From: an uncultured Bacteroidia bacterium
GTDB taxonomy: Bacteria > Bacteroidota > Bacteroidia > Bacteroidales > UBA932
NCBI GenBank assembly: GCA_902784965.1
Contig: CACZWU010000022.1
Span: forward strand, 1 to 61,029
Reading direction: 5' to 3'
Length of the DNA stretch: 61,029 nt
Shown: positions 14,405 through 22,936 of the stretch, one piece after another
How the letters are laid out: every line of letters starts with the position of its first letter
Numbering within the stretch: the first letter of the stretch is position 1
Position numbers and translations under genes: made by a program
Notes under the pieces: model-generated
Told to the model about the DNA's origin: nothing
The model's database searches: none
Seen by the model: only the letters and a program-made list of their open reading frames with translations

Positions 14405-14905
14405 TTATTGTTCTGCGACGGCCTCTTTCTTGGAATCCTCGAGTGCGGAGATGACTCGGCGGATAGGTGACTGGAGGAGACCGATGATGTCACCGATAAG
14501 TTCTTCACGAGACTTGATGTTTACGAGGGTGTTCAGCTGGTCGGCGCCCACGTAGGCACATTCCTGGAGGAACGCGCTCTTGAGAGCGGGTTTTCCGAAC
14601 TTGGCACCGTACTCCTTGATCACCTTGGCAGGTGCGCTCGGAGTGCTGGTAAACATGATGGCCGTGTTTCCCTCAAGGGTAGGGTAGAGTGCTTCGACCT
14701 CCTTGTTGTCCAAGGTCATCAAAGCTTTGTGAAGGAGCGTGTTCTTGACGACTTCGAGTTTGATATTCTTTTCGAAGCAGGCACGACGCAGTTCGGAGGT
14801 GTCCTCGGCATTCAGACCGGCGATGTCCGCCAGGTAGAAATTCGGGTTCTCTGCCAACTGGGCGGCTACCTTCTCGATAATCTGGGCTTTCAATTCTTTT
14901 CTCAT
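14405..14905 (-). CDS. rplJ: 50S ribosomal protein L10
   Basis: This 166-residue protein anchors L7/L12 to the 23S rRNA in the ribosomal stalk. It is recognised from the order rplK-rplA-rplJ-rplL, the length, and the pattern MRKELKAQIIEKVAAQL... FYLADIAGLNAED... LRRACFEKNIKLEVVKNTLLHKAL. It lies 17 bases after rplA and 34 bases before rplL, leaving no room for a long regulatory leader. Confidence 0.96.
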   Translation of the reverse strand: MRKELKAQIIEKVAAQLAENPNFYLADIAGLNAEDTSELRRACFEKNIKLEVVKNTLLHKALMTLDNKEVEALYPTLEGNTAIMFTSTPSAPAKVIKEYGAKFGKPALKSAFLQECAYVGADQLNTLVNIKSREELIGDIIGLLQSPIRRVISALEDSKKEAVAEQ

Positions 14906-14922
14906 GATTGTCTCTCCTTGAA

Positions 14923-15627
14923 TTATTCAGCGGTAGCACTGATGGCCTTGGTGTCGATGCAAATACCGGGGCTCATGGTCGCGGACATGAAGATGCTCTT
15001 GACATAGGTGCCCTTCAACGCTTGGGGTTTCAACTTCTGGATGGTGTTGAGCAATTCAACGGCATTCTCAGCGAGCTGCTGAGCACTGAATGATACCTTA
15101 CCGATTGCAGTGTGAACAATACCTTGCTTGTCAACCTTAAAGTCGATTTTACCGGCCTTCACCTCCTTGACAGCCTGGGCGATATCCATCGTCACAGTAC
15201 CGGTCTTCGGGTTCGGCATCAGGCCGCGGGGACCGAGGATACGACCGATCGGACCAATCTTGGCCATCACCGTAGGAGTACAGATGATGACGTCGACATC
15301 CGTCCAGCCGCCCTTGATTTTTTCAATATAGTCGTCGAGACCGACATAGTCGGCGCCGGCTTCCTTTGCTTCCGATTCCTTGTCCGGTGTGCAGAGAACC
15401 AACACGCGGGTGACCTTGCCGGTTCCGTGCGGGAGGGTGACCACGCCGCGGACCATCTGGTTCGCCTTGCGCGGGTCCACACCCAGGCGGACAGAGAGCT
15501 CGACCGAACCGTCGAACTTGGTGTAGGATACTTCCTTCACGAGGTCGCAGGCTTCGATCAGCTTGTACTGACGGTGGGAATCTACTTTAGCTTCCGCTAC
15601 TTTCTGGTTTTTTGTCAGTTTACTCAT
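14923..15627 (-). CDS. rplA: 50S ribosomal protein L1
   Basis: The 234-residue protein is full length. The conserved signature around [26 protein letters not shown] is intact. L1 forms the mobile stalk near the ribosomal E site and in many bacteria also represses its own operon. It sits 11 bases downstream of rplK. Confidence 0.98.
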   Translation of the reverse strand: MSKLTKNQKVAEAKVDSHRQYKLIEACDLVKEVSYTKFDGSVELSVRLGVDPRKANQMVRGVVTLPHGTGKVTRVLVLCTPDKESEAKEAGADYVGLDDYIEKIKGGWTDVDVIICTPTVMAKIGPIGRILGPRGLMPNPKTGTVTMDIAQAVKEVKAGKIDFKVDKQGIVHTAIGKVSFSAQQLAENAVELLNTIQKLKPQALKGTYVKSIFMSATMSPGICIDTKAISATAE

Positions 15628-15638
15628 TGCGTGTGGTT

Positions 15639-16085
15639 TTATTGTACATCGGCGGGATACGCTCCGGTGATCGTGACGCCCATACTGCGAGCAGTACCGG
15701 CGACCATACTCATCGCGGATTTTTCAGTGAAAGCGTTCAGGTCGGGCATTTTCTCCTTGGCAATCTCGCGCACCTGGTCCCAGGTGAGGGAGGCAACCTT
15801 CTTGCGGTTCGGCTCCGCGGATGCGGTCTGAATCTTGGCGGCATCCTTGATCAGGACGGCCACCGGGGGCTGCTTGACGACAAAGGAGAAAGACTTATCG
15901 CTGTAAACAGTGATGATCACAGGCAAAATCTTGCCGGCCTTTTCTTGAGTGCGGGCATTGAACTGCTTGCAGAAATCCATAATGTTGACACCCTTCGAAC
16001 CGAGGGCCGGTCCCACGGGCGGCGAGGGATTGGCTGCACCACCTTTGATCTGCAGTTTGATGAACCCGGCAATTTCTTTAGCCAT
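15639..16085 (-). CDS. rplK: 50S ribosomal protein L11
   Basis: The 148-residue protein has the usual L11 features: a proline-rich N-terminus ([28 protein letters not shown]) and the C-terminal rRNA-binding domain ending [15 protein letters not shown]11 forms the GTPase-associated centre with 23S rRNA. It lies 10 bases after nusG. Confidence 0.98.
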   Translation of the reverse strand: MAKEIAGFIKLQIKGGAANPSPPVGPALGSKGVNIMDFCKQFNARTQEKAGKILPVIITVYSDKSFSFVVKQPPVAVLIKDAAKIQTASAEPNRKKVASLTWDQVREIAKEKMPDLNAFTEKSAMSMVAGTARSMGVTITGAYPADVQ

Positions 16086-16095
16086 AGTTGTAGAT

Positions 16096-16644
16096 TTAAT
16101 CTTTTGTTACTTGTGCAAAATTCAACTCCAAAAGAGTCTTGCGGCCGAAAATCTTGACGACGACCTTAATTTTCTTCTTGTCAGCGAGGATTTCGTCGAC
16201 CGTTCCGTCGAAGCCGTTGAACGGGCCGTCGATGATCTTGACGGCTTCACCGACCACGAACGGGGTGACGGTCTCTTCGTCCTGTCCGGCCAGTTCGTCC
16301 ACCCGGCCCATGATCCGGTCCATTTCGGAATCCCGGACGGGGACGGGTACACGGTCCTTGCCTTCGCTCAGGAAGCCCGCGACATAGGGAATGTTGCGGA
16401 TCATGTGCTGGACTTCGCCGGTCATCACCGCCTCGACGAGCACATAGCCGGGATAGAAGATGCGTTCGGCGCTCACGCGCTTGCCGTTCTTCACCTGATA
16501 GTACTTTTCGGTAGGGATGAGGACCTGGGAGATCAGGTGCTCATAGTGGAGTGCTTCGACTTCTTTTTCAATGTACTCCTTCGCCTTCTTCTCCTTGCCT
16601 CCAGCAGTACGGACGACGTACCACTTTTTCGTGCTTTCGCTCAT
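16096..16644 (-). CDS. nusG: Transcription elongation/antitermination factor NusG
   Basis: At 182 residues this matches NusG: an N-terminal NGN domain ([52 protein letters not shown]) and a C-terminal KOW domain ([24 protein letters not shown]). NusG binds RNA polymerase and couples it to Rho or the ribosome. It is 15 bases downstream of secE. Confidence 0.98.
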   Translation of the reverse strand: MSESTKKWYVVRTAGGKEKKAKEYIEKEVEALHYEHLISQVLIPTEKYYQVKNGKRVSAERIFYPGYVLVEAVMTGEVQHMIRNIPYVAGFLSEGKDRVPVPVRDSEMDRIMGRVDELAGQDEETVTPFVVGEAVKIIDGPFNGFDGTVDEILADKKKIKVVVKIFGRKTLLELNFAQVTKD

Positions 16645-16659
16645 AGGAAATTTGGATGA

Positions 16660-16848
16660 TTAAAGTTGATAGATGCCCATCATAATGGTACGGATCAACA
16701 GGTCGATCAGCCAGATAATCACCGACAGGATCAACGTGGTCACCATCACCAGAATTGCAGAGCTCTGCAGCTTGTCCCAAGTGGGCCAAGTCACCTTTGT
16801 CGTCAACTCTTTCCAGGACTCTTTTACGTAAGTTCCTATTTTTGCCAT
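16660..16848 (-). CDS. secE: Preprotein translocase subunit SecE
   Basis: This 62-residue protein has the SecE pattern: an amphipathic N-terminus (YVKESWKELTTKVTWPTWDKLQ) and a single transmembrane helix (ILVMVTTLILSVIIWLIDLLI). It stabilises SecY in the inner membrane translocon. Its place between tRNA-Trp and nusG is the standard order. Confidence 0.97.
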   Translation of the reverse strand: MAKIGTYVKESWKELTTKVTWPTWDKLQSSAILVMVTTLILSVIIWLIDLLIRTIMMGIYQL

Positions 16849-16933
16849 TGTTATTTTTTTGTTGGCAGGGGACAGTTGGAAGCGGAAGGCCCCGGCCGGT
16901 TAATAACACTCCGGTGCGTAACCACCGGATTTG

Positions 16934-16991
16934 CAGGGGAAGCAGGATTCGAACCCACATCGACGGTTTTGGAGACCGCTGAACTACCCTT
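16934..16991 (-). tRNA. tRNA-Trp (CCA), lacking about 15 nt of the acceptor/D-arm
   Basis: The anticodon arm (GCGGT CTCCAAA ACCGT) and the T-arm with TTCGAAT are clear, and the 3' acceptor strand TTCCCCT-G is present. The matching 5' strand should read AGGGGAA and be followed by a full D-arm. Only AAGGG is left, followed at once by TAGTTC, so the gene is 58 nt rather than about 73. The single tRNA-Trp between tuf and secE is normally essential, so this is another suspected deletion artefact. CCA is not encoded. Confidence 0.8.
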
Positions 16992-17013
16992 GTGTGTTCT
17001 GTGACCGTTCGGA

Positions 17014-18083
17014 TTAGTCGAGCAGATCGGTGATCTGACCGGAACCGACGGTACGTCCACCTTCGCGGATAGCGAAACGAAGACCTTTGTTCAGAGCCAC
17101 CGGGTAGATGAGCTCCACCTTGATCTCCACGTTGTCACCCGGCATCACGACCTCGACACCTGCAGGGAGTTCGATCTCACCGGTGATATCGAGCGTACGG
17201 ATGAAGAACTGGGGACGATAGTGGTTCTTGAACGGCGTGTGACGGCCACCCTCATCTTTCTTCAGGACATAGATAGCTGCCTTGAATTCCTTGTGCGGGG
17301 TGATGGTGTTCGGGTGAGCGATCACCTGGCCACGTTTGACCTCTTTCTTGTCAATACCGCGGAGAAGCAGACCGACGTTGTCACCAGCTTCGCCCTGGTC
17401 GAGGAGTTTGCGGAACATCTCGACACCCGTGACGACGGATTTGCGCGGCTCTTCGCCCAGACCGATGATCTCGACAGGGTCGTTCACTTTCACGACACCC
17501 GTTTCGATACGGCCGGTAGCCACGGTACCACGACCGGTGATGGAGAAGATGCGCCGAGGGCGGAGCCGCGGATGACCGGAGCGTTGTCACCGTCGAAGTC
17601 ATAGAAGCTCAGCAGTTCGCGAACCTCCATTTCCACGAGGTCGATCATTTCGGGATCGTCAACGATATCCACTTTGTTCAGGAAGACAACGATACGGGGC
17701 ACGTTCACCTGACGGGCGAGCAGGATGTGCTCACGGGTCTGGGGCATCGGACCGTCGGTAGCGGCAACCACGAGGATGGCACCATCCATCTGGGCGGCAC
17801 CAGTGACCATGTTCTTCACGTAGTCAGCGTGGCCCGGGCAGTCGACGTGTGCGTAGTGGCGTTTGGCCGTCTGATACTCGACGTGTGCCGTGTTGATGGT
17901 GATACCACGCTCCTTCTCTTCAGGGGCGTTGTCGATCTGGTCGAACGTCTTGATTTCGGAAAGGCCCTGTTTTGCGAGCACCATGGTGATGGCTGCAGTC
18001 AGGGTGGTCTTGCCGTGGTCCACGTGTCCGATCGTACCGATGTTCACATGCGGTTTGTCTCTTTTAAAGGTTTCTTTTGCCAT
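17014..18083 (-). pseudogene. tuf: Elongation factor Tu, disrupted by an internal loss of about 120 nt
   Basis: The GTPase domain is normal: GHVDHGKTT (P-loop), [12 protein letters not shown] (G3), NKVDIVDD (G4) and GSALG (G5). Domains 2 and 3 resume at [19 protein letters not shown] and run to the normal end SGQITDLLD. Between them, about 40 residues that normally link GSALGA to EDVFSITG are missing at about 17551-17553, and the frame shifts. As written, translation from 18083 stops at 17490, and the C-terminal half can be read only from an internal ATG at 17523. EF-Tu delivers aminoacyl-tRNA to the ribosome and is indispensable, so an artefact is likely unless a second tuf exists elsewhere. 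Confidence 0.9.
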
Positions 18084-18112
18084 AGTTGGTTCTAATTTTT
18101 AATGTTGTTGCT

Positions 18113-18187
18113 TGGAGCCGATGGTGAGAATTGAACTCACGACCTCTTCCTTACCAAGGAAGCGCTCTACCACTGAGCTACATTGGC
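18113..18187 (-). tRNA. tRNA-Thr (GGT)
   Basis: A complete cloverleaf on the minus strand runs from GCCAATG to CATCGGC, T73 and an encoded CCA. The anticodon loop is CTTGGTAAG. The acceptor stem has one A-C mismatch at position 4-69. It is followed by tuf. Confidence 0.95.
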
Positions 18188-18205
18188 CAATATGTCAAAA
18201 ATTTG

Positions 18206-18278
18206 AGCGGAAGACGAGGTTCGAACCCGCGACCCTCAGCTTGGAAGGCTGATGCTCTACCAACTGAGCTACTTCCGC
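18206..18278 (-). tRNA. tRNA-Gly (TCC)
   Basis: Complete 73-nt gene with acceptor GCGGAAG/CTTCCGC, D-arm AGCTCAGTTGGTAGAGCA and anticodon TCC in CTTCCAAG. No CCA is encoded. Confidence 0.95.
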
Positions 18279-18306
18279 ACAACTGCGCTTGTAGGCGCAA
18301 AAAAAG

Positions 18307-18389
18307 TGGGCAGAGATGGATTCGAACCACCGTAGGCGTGCGCCAGCAGATTTACAGTCTGCCCCATTTGGCCACTCTGGTATCTGCCC
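18307..18389 (-). tRNA. tRNA-Tyr (GTA)
   Basis: Class II tRNA of 83 nt with a long variable arm, acceptor GGGCAGA/TCTGCCC, A73 and anticodon GTA within ACTGTAAAT. No CCA is encoded. Confidence 0.95.
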
Positions 18390-18422
18390 AGGTTTTTGTC
18401 AGTCAACCACTTAACTAACCAG

Positions 18423-18496
18423 AGCCGATGGAGGGATTCGAACCCACGACCTGCTGATTACAAATCAGCTGCTCTGACCAGCTGAGCTACGTCGGC
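18423..18496 (-). tRNA. tRNA-Thr (TGT)
   Basis: Complete 74-nt gene, acceptor GCCGACG/CATCGGC, anticodon TGT in ATTTGTAAT. It is the first gene of the Thr-Tyr-Gly-Thr-tuf-Trp-secE run. Confidence 0.95.
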
Positions 18497-18508
18497 TGTT
18501 TGGGACTG

Positions 18509-18516
18509 CAAATATA
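18509..18516 (-). promoter_or_regulatory. Candidate -7 element for the tRNA-tuf-secE-rpl-rpoBC operon
   Basis: TATATTTG, a perfect TAnnTTTG, ends 13 bases before the tRNA-Thr(TGT) gene, which suits transcription starting just ahead of it. No clear -33 TTTG is found at 19-21 bases. Confidence 0.4.
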
Positions 18517-18548
18517 TGGGTTTTCAATGAAAAATATTTTTGAAAAAT

Positions 18549-20417
18549 TTATTTCAAGAGGACTTGAAACACAGAATCGGCGTCCATTCCGCACTCGGCG
18601 TAGAGTTCTGCGGGGGTTCCCTGTTCTACGAAATGGTCGGGAAGACCGATGCCGGTGAGCCGGCAGGAATAGCCGCCGGCGGCGATGAATTCGGCCACCG
18701 CACTGTACAGGCCGCCCGACAGGGCCCCATCCTCCAGGGTGACGATGTGGCGGCAGCGACTGCAGGCATCCTGCAGGGCGGATGTGTCGATGGGCTTGAG
18801 GAAACGCATGTCGTAGTGCAGGACTTCGATGCCTTTCTCCCGGCTGGCGCGTGCTACCGCCTCTGCGCCGTTCATGCCGATCGCACCTATAGATAATAAT
18901 GCGACGCCGCTGCCCTCATGCAGCTTGACGGCGGTGCCGGGTTCGATGTAGTGGAAAGGCTGGTCTCTCCAGGGAGCACCATGGCCATAGCCGCGGGGAT
19001 AACGGATGACGGTCGCTCCGTAAGCAGGCTGGGTGGCGGAATACATGAGGTCGCGCAGTTCCGACTCGTTGAGCGGTGCGCAGAGCGTCAGGTTGGGAAC
19101 GGGCCGGAAGGCGGCCATGTCGAAGGCGCCGTGGTGGGTGGCACCGTCTTCCCCGACCAGGCCGCTGCGGTCGAGGCAGAGGATGACTTTCAGGTGCTGG
19201 AGCGCCACGTCGTGGATGACATTGTCATAGGCGCGCTGCGAGAAGCTTGAATAGATATTGCAGAAAGGCAGCATCCCTTCTGCGGCCAGGCCGGCCGAGA
19301 AGGTGACGGCGTGCTGTTCAGCGATGCCCACGTCGAAGACGCGATCGGGCAGGGCTTCCTGCATGATGGTCATGCTGCAGCCCGAAGCCATGGCCGGGGT
19401 GATGCCGACGATGCGCTCATCCGTCCGTGCCAGTTCTAGCAACGTGGTGCCGAAGACGTCCTGGAATTTGGCCACGTCCCGTTTTTTGCCGGTGCGGCGG
19501 CCCGTTTCCACGTCGAAGGTACCGGGCGCATGCCAGATGGTCTGGTCTTCCTCGGCCGGGGCATAACCCTTGCCCTTGGTGGTGATTACGTGCAGCAGTT
19601 TGGGGCCGGGGATATCCTTGAGCCGGCTCAGCATGTAGGTCATCGTGGCGATGTCGTTGCCGTCGACCGGGCCGAAATAGCGGAAACCCAGCGCGTCGAA
19701 GAGCGAGAAGGTGTCGCCGCCCTGCTTGACCAGGTTGCGCTTGGTGCTCTTGACCACCCGCTGCACCCATTTGCGGACGGTGCCGGCGCCCAGACGGTCC
19801 CAGATGTTTTTCTTGATCCGGTTGTAGCGAGCGTCCGTGGTCACCCGCAGCAGGTAGTTGTGGAGGGCACCTGTATTCTGGTCGATGGCGATCTGGTTGT
19901 CGTTGAGGATGACCAGCAGGTCGGCGTTGAGGCTGCCGGCGTTGTTGATGCCCTCGAAGGCCAGGCCGCCCGTGAGGGCGCCGTCGCCGATGACGGCGAT
20001 CACGTGTTCCTTGCGGCCTTCGAGCTGGGCGGCGACGGCCATGCCGAGCGCCGCGGAGATCGAGGTCGAGGAGTGCCCGGTGCCGAACGCATCGTATGGG
20101 CTTTCGTCACGGCGGGGGAATCCGCTGATCCCGTGATATTTGCGGTTCTGTTTGAAGGCTTCGCGCCGACCCGTCAGGATCTTGTGCGCATAGGCCTGGT
20201 GTCCCACGTCCCACACCACCTTGTCGTTGGGGGTGTCGAAGACTTTGTGGATGGCTACGGCGATTTCGACGGCACCGAGGCTGGCACCGATGTGCCCGGG
20301 GTTCTCCGCGCAGCAGGCAATGATGTATTCCCGCAGCTCTTCGCAGAGTTGCCTGAGCTGGTCGTTGTCGAAATCCCGGATCTGGGAGGGGTCGTTGATA
20401 TGCTCCAGCAGGGCCAC
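18549..20417 (-). CDS. dxs: 1-deoxy-D-xylulose-5-phosphate synthase
   Basis: The enzyme condenses pyruvate and glyceraldehyde 3-phosphate, using thiamine diphosphate, in the first step of the non-mevalonate isoprenoid pathway. At 622 residues it is full length. The substrate-binding GHIGASLG, the thiamine site GDGALTGGLAFEGINNAG and the C-terminal transketolase half (DVGIAEQHAVTFSAGLA, DRSGLVGEDGATHHG) are all present. It starts 2 bases after the purA stop, so the two form one transcription unit. Confidence 0.98.
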   Translation of the reverse strand: MALLEHINDPSQIRDFDNDQLRQLCEELREYIIACCAENPGHIGASLGAVEIAVAIHKVFDTPNDKVVWDVGHQAYAHKILTGRREAFKQNRKYHGISGFPRRDESPYDAFGTGHSSTSISAALGMAVAAQLEGRKEHVIAVIGDGALTGGLAFEGINNAGSLNADLLVILNDNQIAIDQNTGALHNYLLRVTTDARYNRIKKNIWDRLGAGTVRKWVQRVVKSTKRNLVKQGGDTFSLFDALGFRYFGPVDGNDIATMTYMLSRLKDIPGPKLLHVITTKGKGYAPAEEDQTIWHAPGTFDVETGRRTGKKRDVAKFQDVFGTTLLELARTDERIVGITPAMASGCSMTIMQEALPDRVFDVGIAEQHAVTFSAGLAAEGMLPFCNIYSSFSQRAYDNVIHDVALQHLKVILCLDRSGLVGEDGATHHGAFDMAAFRPVPNLTLCAPLNESELRDLMYSATQPAYGATVIRYPRGYGHGAPWRDQPFHYIEPGTAVKLHEGSGVALLSIGAIGMNGAEAVARASREKGIEVLHYDMRFLKPIDTSALQDACSRCRHIVTLEDGALSGGLYSAVAEFIAAGGYSCRLTGIGLPDHFVEQGTPAELYAECGMDADSVFQVLLK

Positions 20418-20418
20418 G

Positions 20419-21690
20419 CTAGGGTCTCATTAGGGTTTGGTCGCGGTCGGGACCGAGCGAAAGGATGCGGATGGGAACACCCACTTCCTGTTCGATGTAG
20501 GCGATGTAGGCCTTGAATTCGGCCGGGAGTTCAGCCTCCGTGCGGCACTTGCCGAGGTCGCCCTTCCAGCCCTTGAATTCCTTGTAGATGGGTTCGATAT
20601 CGGCGTATACGTCGTAAGGGACACGGTCGCAGCGCTTTCCGTCCACCCGGTAACCGCACGCCACTTTCACCGTGTCGAAGCCGTCGAGTACGTCGGCCTT
20701 CATCATGATCAGCTCGGTCACGCCACTGATCATCACGGCGAACTTCAGGGCCGGGATGTCGAGCCAGCCGGTGCGGCGGGGACGGCCCGTGGTGGCACCG
20801 AATTCGTGTCCGCGCTGCCGGAGCTCCTCGCCCGTGGCGTCATTCAGTTCTGTGGGGAAGGGACCGCTGCCCACACGGGTGCAGTAGGCCTTGAATACGC
20901 CGTAGACCTTGCCGATGCGGCGCGGGGCCACGCCCAGACCGGTACAGGCACCGGCGCAGGCGGTCGACGATGAGGTAACGAAAGGATAGGAACCGAAGTC
21001 GACGTCGAGCATCGAGCCCTGCGCCCCTTCGGCGAGGATGGCCTTGCCGCTGTCGAGCAGGGCGTTGGTTTCATATTCGCAGTCCACCAACTCGAAACTC
21101 TTCAGATATTCGAGGTCTTTCATCCACTGGTCTTCGGCCTTGTCGAGGTCGAAGGGGGCCACGAACTGATACTGGGCCAGCCGGGCCATATGTTTCTTTT
21201 TCAGTGTGTCGTATTTGGCCTGGAAGCCTTCCTCGAGCAGGTCACCGACCCGGAGGCCGTTGCGGCCGGTCTTGTCGGAATAGGCCGGACCGATACCCTT
21301 GAGGGTGGAGCCGATCTTGCTCTTGCCCAAGGCCGATTCGTCGGCGGCGTCCAGCAGTTTGTGCGTGGGGACGATCAGGTGTGCCCGTTTGGCGATGCGG
21401 ACCCGTTCGCGGACCGGGACGCCGAGCGCTTCGATGGCCTGGCATTCCTCCCGGAAAATGGTGGGGTCGAGCACCACGCCGTTGCCGATGATGTTGATGG
21501 CGTCTTTCCGGAACACGCCCGAAGGAACGGAGTGAAGCACGAAACTGGTGTTGCCGAACTGGATGGAGTGACCCGCGTTGGGACCTCCCTGGAAGCGTGC
21601 CACGACAGGATATTGTGCTGCCAGCACGTCCACAATTTTACCTTTTCCTTCGTCTCCCCATTGGAGACCCAGGACCACGTCGAGTGTCAT
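20419..21690 (-). CDS. purA: Adenylosuccinate synthetase
   Basis: The enzyme joins IMP and aspartate, using GTP, in the first committed step to AMP. The 423-residue protein begins with the GTP-binding loop LGLQWGDEGKGKIVD and keeps FQGGPNAGHSI, GIGPAYSDKTGRNGLRVGDLL and the C-terminal KADVLDGFDTVKVA and PIRILSLGPDRDQTL elements. It is 54 bases downstream of the DUF6057 gene. Confidence 0.98.
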   Translation of the reverse strand: MTLDVVLGLQWGDEGKGKIVDVLAAQYPVVARFQGGPNAGHSIQFGNTSFVLHSVPSGVFRKDAINIIGNGVVLDPTIFREECQAIEALGVPVRERVRIAKRAHLIVPTHKLLDAADESALGKSKIGSTLKGIGPAYSDKTGRNGLRVGDLLEEGFQAKYDTLKKKHMARLAQYQFVAPFDLDKAEDQWMKDLEYLKSFELVDCEYETNALLDSGKAILAEGAQGSMLDVDFGSYPFVTSSSTACAGACTGLGVAPRRIGKVYGVFKAYCTRVGSGPFPTELNDATGEELRQRGHEFGATTGRPRRTGWLDIPALKFAVMISGVTELIMMKADVLDGFDTVKVACGYRVDGKRCDRVPYDVYADIEPIYKEFKGWKGDLGKCRTEAELPAEFKAYIAYIEQEVGVPIRILSLGPDRDQTLMRP

Positions 21691-21744
21691 ATTGGTTGGA
21701 GTTTTTGGACTCGCGAAGATACGACTATTTTTCGAGAATCGGAA

Positions 21745-22936
21745 CTAAAAGGAGAGGAAATAATACTCCCAGAAAGTTCCGGGCTGGATGGGATCGTCCT
21801 CTTTCATCCGCACCTGGTTGTAGGCTTCCATATAACGGCGGAAGGCATCGGCGACGGCCGGAGAGATGCCCTGCTGGATGTCGGGGTCATTGACCAGGCA
21901 CAGGGCCTGCTGGTAACACAGGGGCAGGGTGGAGATGTCGGTTTCGGGCGGGATGGTGAGGGCGAAGTTGCGGATGTCGCGCTGCAGCAGGAGCAGGCAG
22001 CGCAGCCGGTCGGCGGCCGCATCGTTGAACATGCCTTGTTGCGCCATCAGTTTCAGGGTCTGATATGTATTGTGAGATACTACGGAAGCTGAATCCGACG
22101 ATCCGGCGTCGAGATAGGAGTGCGGGGGCATCGCATCCACGACCCTGCGTGCAGCCCGGGCGGTGGCGGCGTTCATCGGGTTGCGTTCCAGGATGTCGCA
22201 GTACTTGCGGGCCATCGCGGCGTTTCCCGATGCGATGTTGTATTTGATCAGGGCGCGCAGCGTGCCCAGGCTCATGCCGTGCGGGGTGGTGCAGGCGGTC
22301 TGGAAGGCGTTTGGTGCAGCCCAGGCACTCGGCGTTCATCTGGGCGAAATAATAGCCGTGGCGGGTGATCTCGCCTTCCAGGTCGAGGTCGTGCGGACCG
22401 GTGACCGGATAGCGGAACAACTGCTGGGGCAGCTGGCCCTTTTCGCTGAGGGCCAGCAGGGCGTAGGGAATCAGCACGGGGTCTTTTTCGGCTGCACGGG
22501 GTGTCGCTGCAGCGAGCACGGTATCCCAGTGCTGCGTCCGCATTCCGTATTCCACGCGCGCCCAGCGTTCGCGCTCGCGGCTGCCGGGCAGCAGGGCGCA
22601 GGTCAGTACGGCGGCAAAAGCCAGGATAGCGAGAGGAAGCTGCCATTTTCGCAAGGGAATCCGCAGCAAGAGGAAAGCCACGGTGACCAGCAGGGCCGTC
22701 AGGGTGGGACCGAGCCAGATGATAAGATAGAACTGGCTGACGAAATCACTGATCAGGGTCCGGATCGGGCGTGGCCCGCTCCAGAGTTCGCTCCAGTAGT
22801 CCGGGGTGTTGAGGAACAGCCCGAAATATTCTTTCTGCAGATAGGTATGGCGGCGCAGGAAGAACTCGACGGCAAATACCGTCAGGAAAAGGAACACTGG
22901 CAGGAGCCGGTCCATCCAGGTTTTCTGTCGTTTCAT
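21745..22936 (-). pseudogene. DUF6057-family membrane protein, frameshifted
   Basis: The first frame (from 22936) has a charged start, a first membrane helix (LLPVFLFLTVFAVEFFL), the YLQKEYFGLFLNTPDYW segment and further helices (LIIWLGPTLTALLVTVAFLLL; PLAILAFAAVLTCALLP). A periplasmic region follows up to FAQMNAECLG. At about 22320 a one-base change in a short G run shifts the frame, and the family pattern resumes as APNAFQTACTTPHGMSLGTLRALIKYNIASG down to the stop at 21745. Function is unknown. In Bacteroidota it is often beside a TolB-like gene, as here, where the two overlap by 4 bases. Either a sequencing error or a recent inactivation. Confidence 0.75.
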
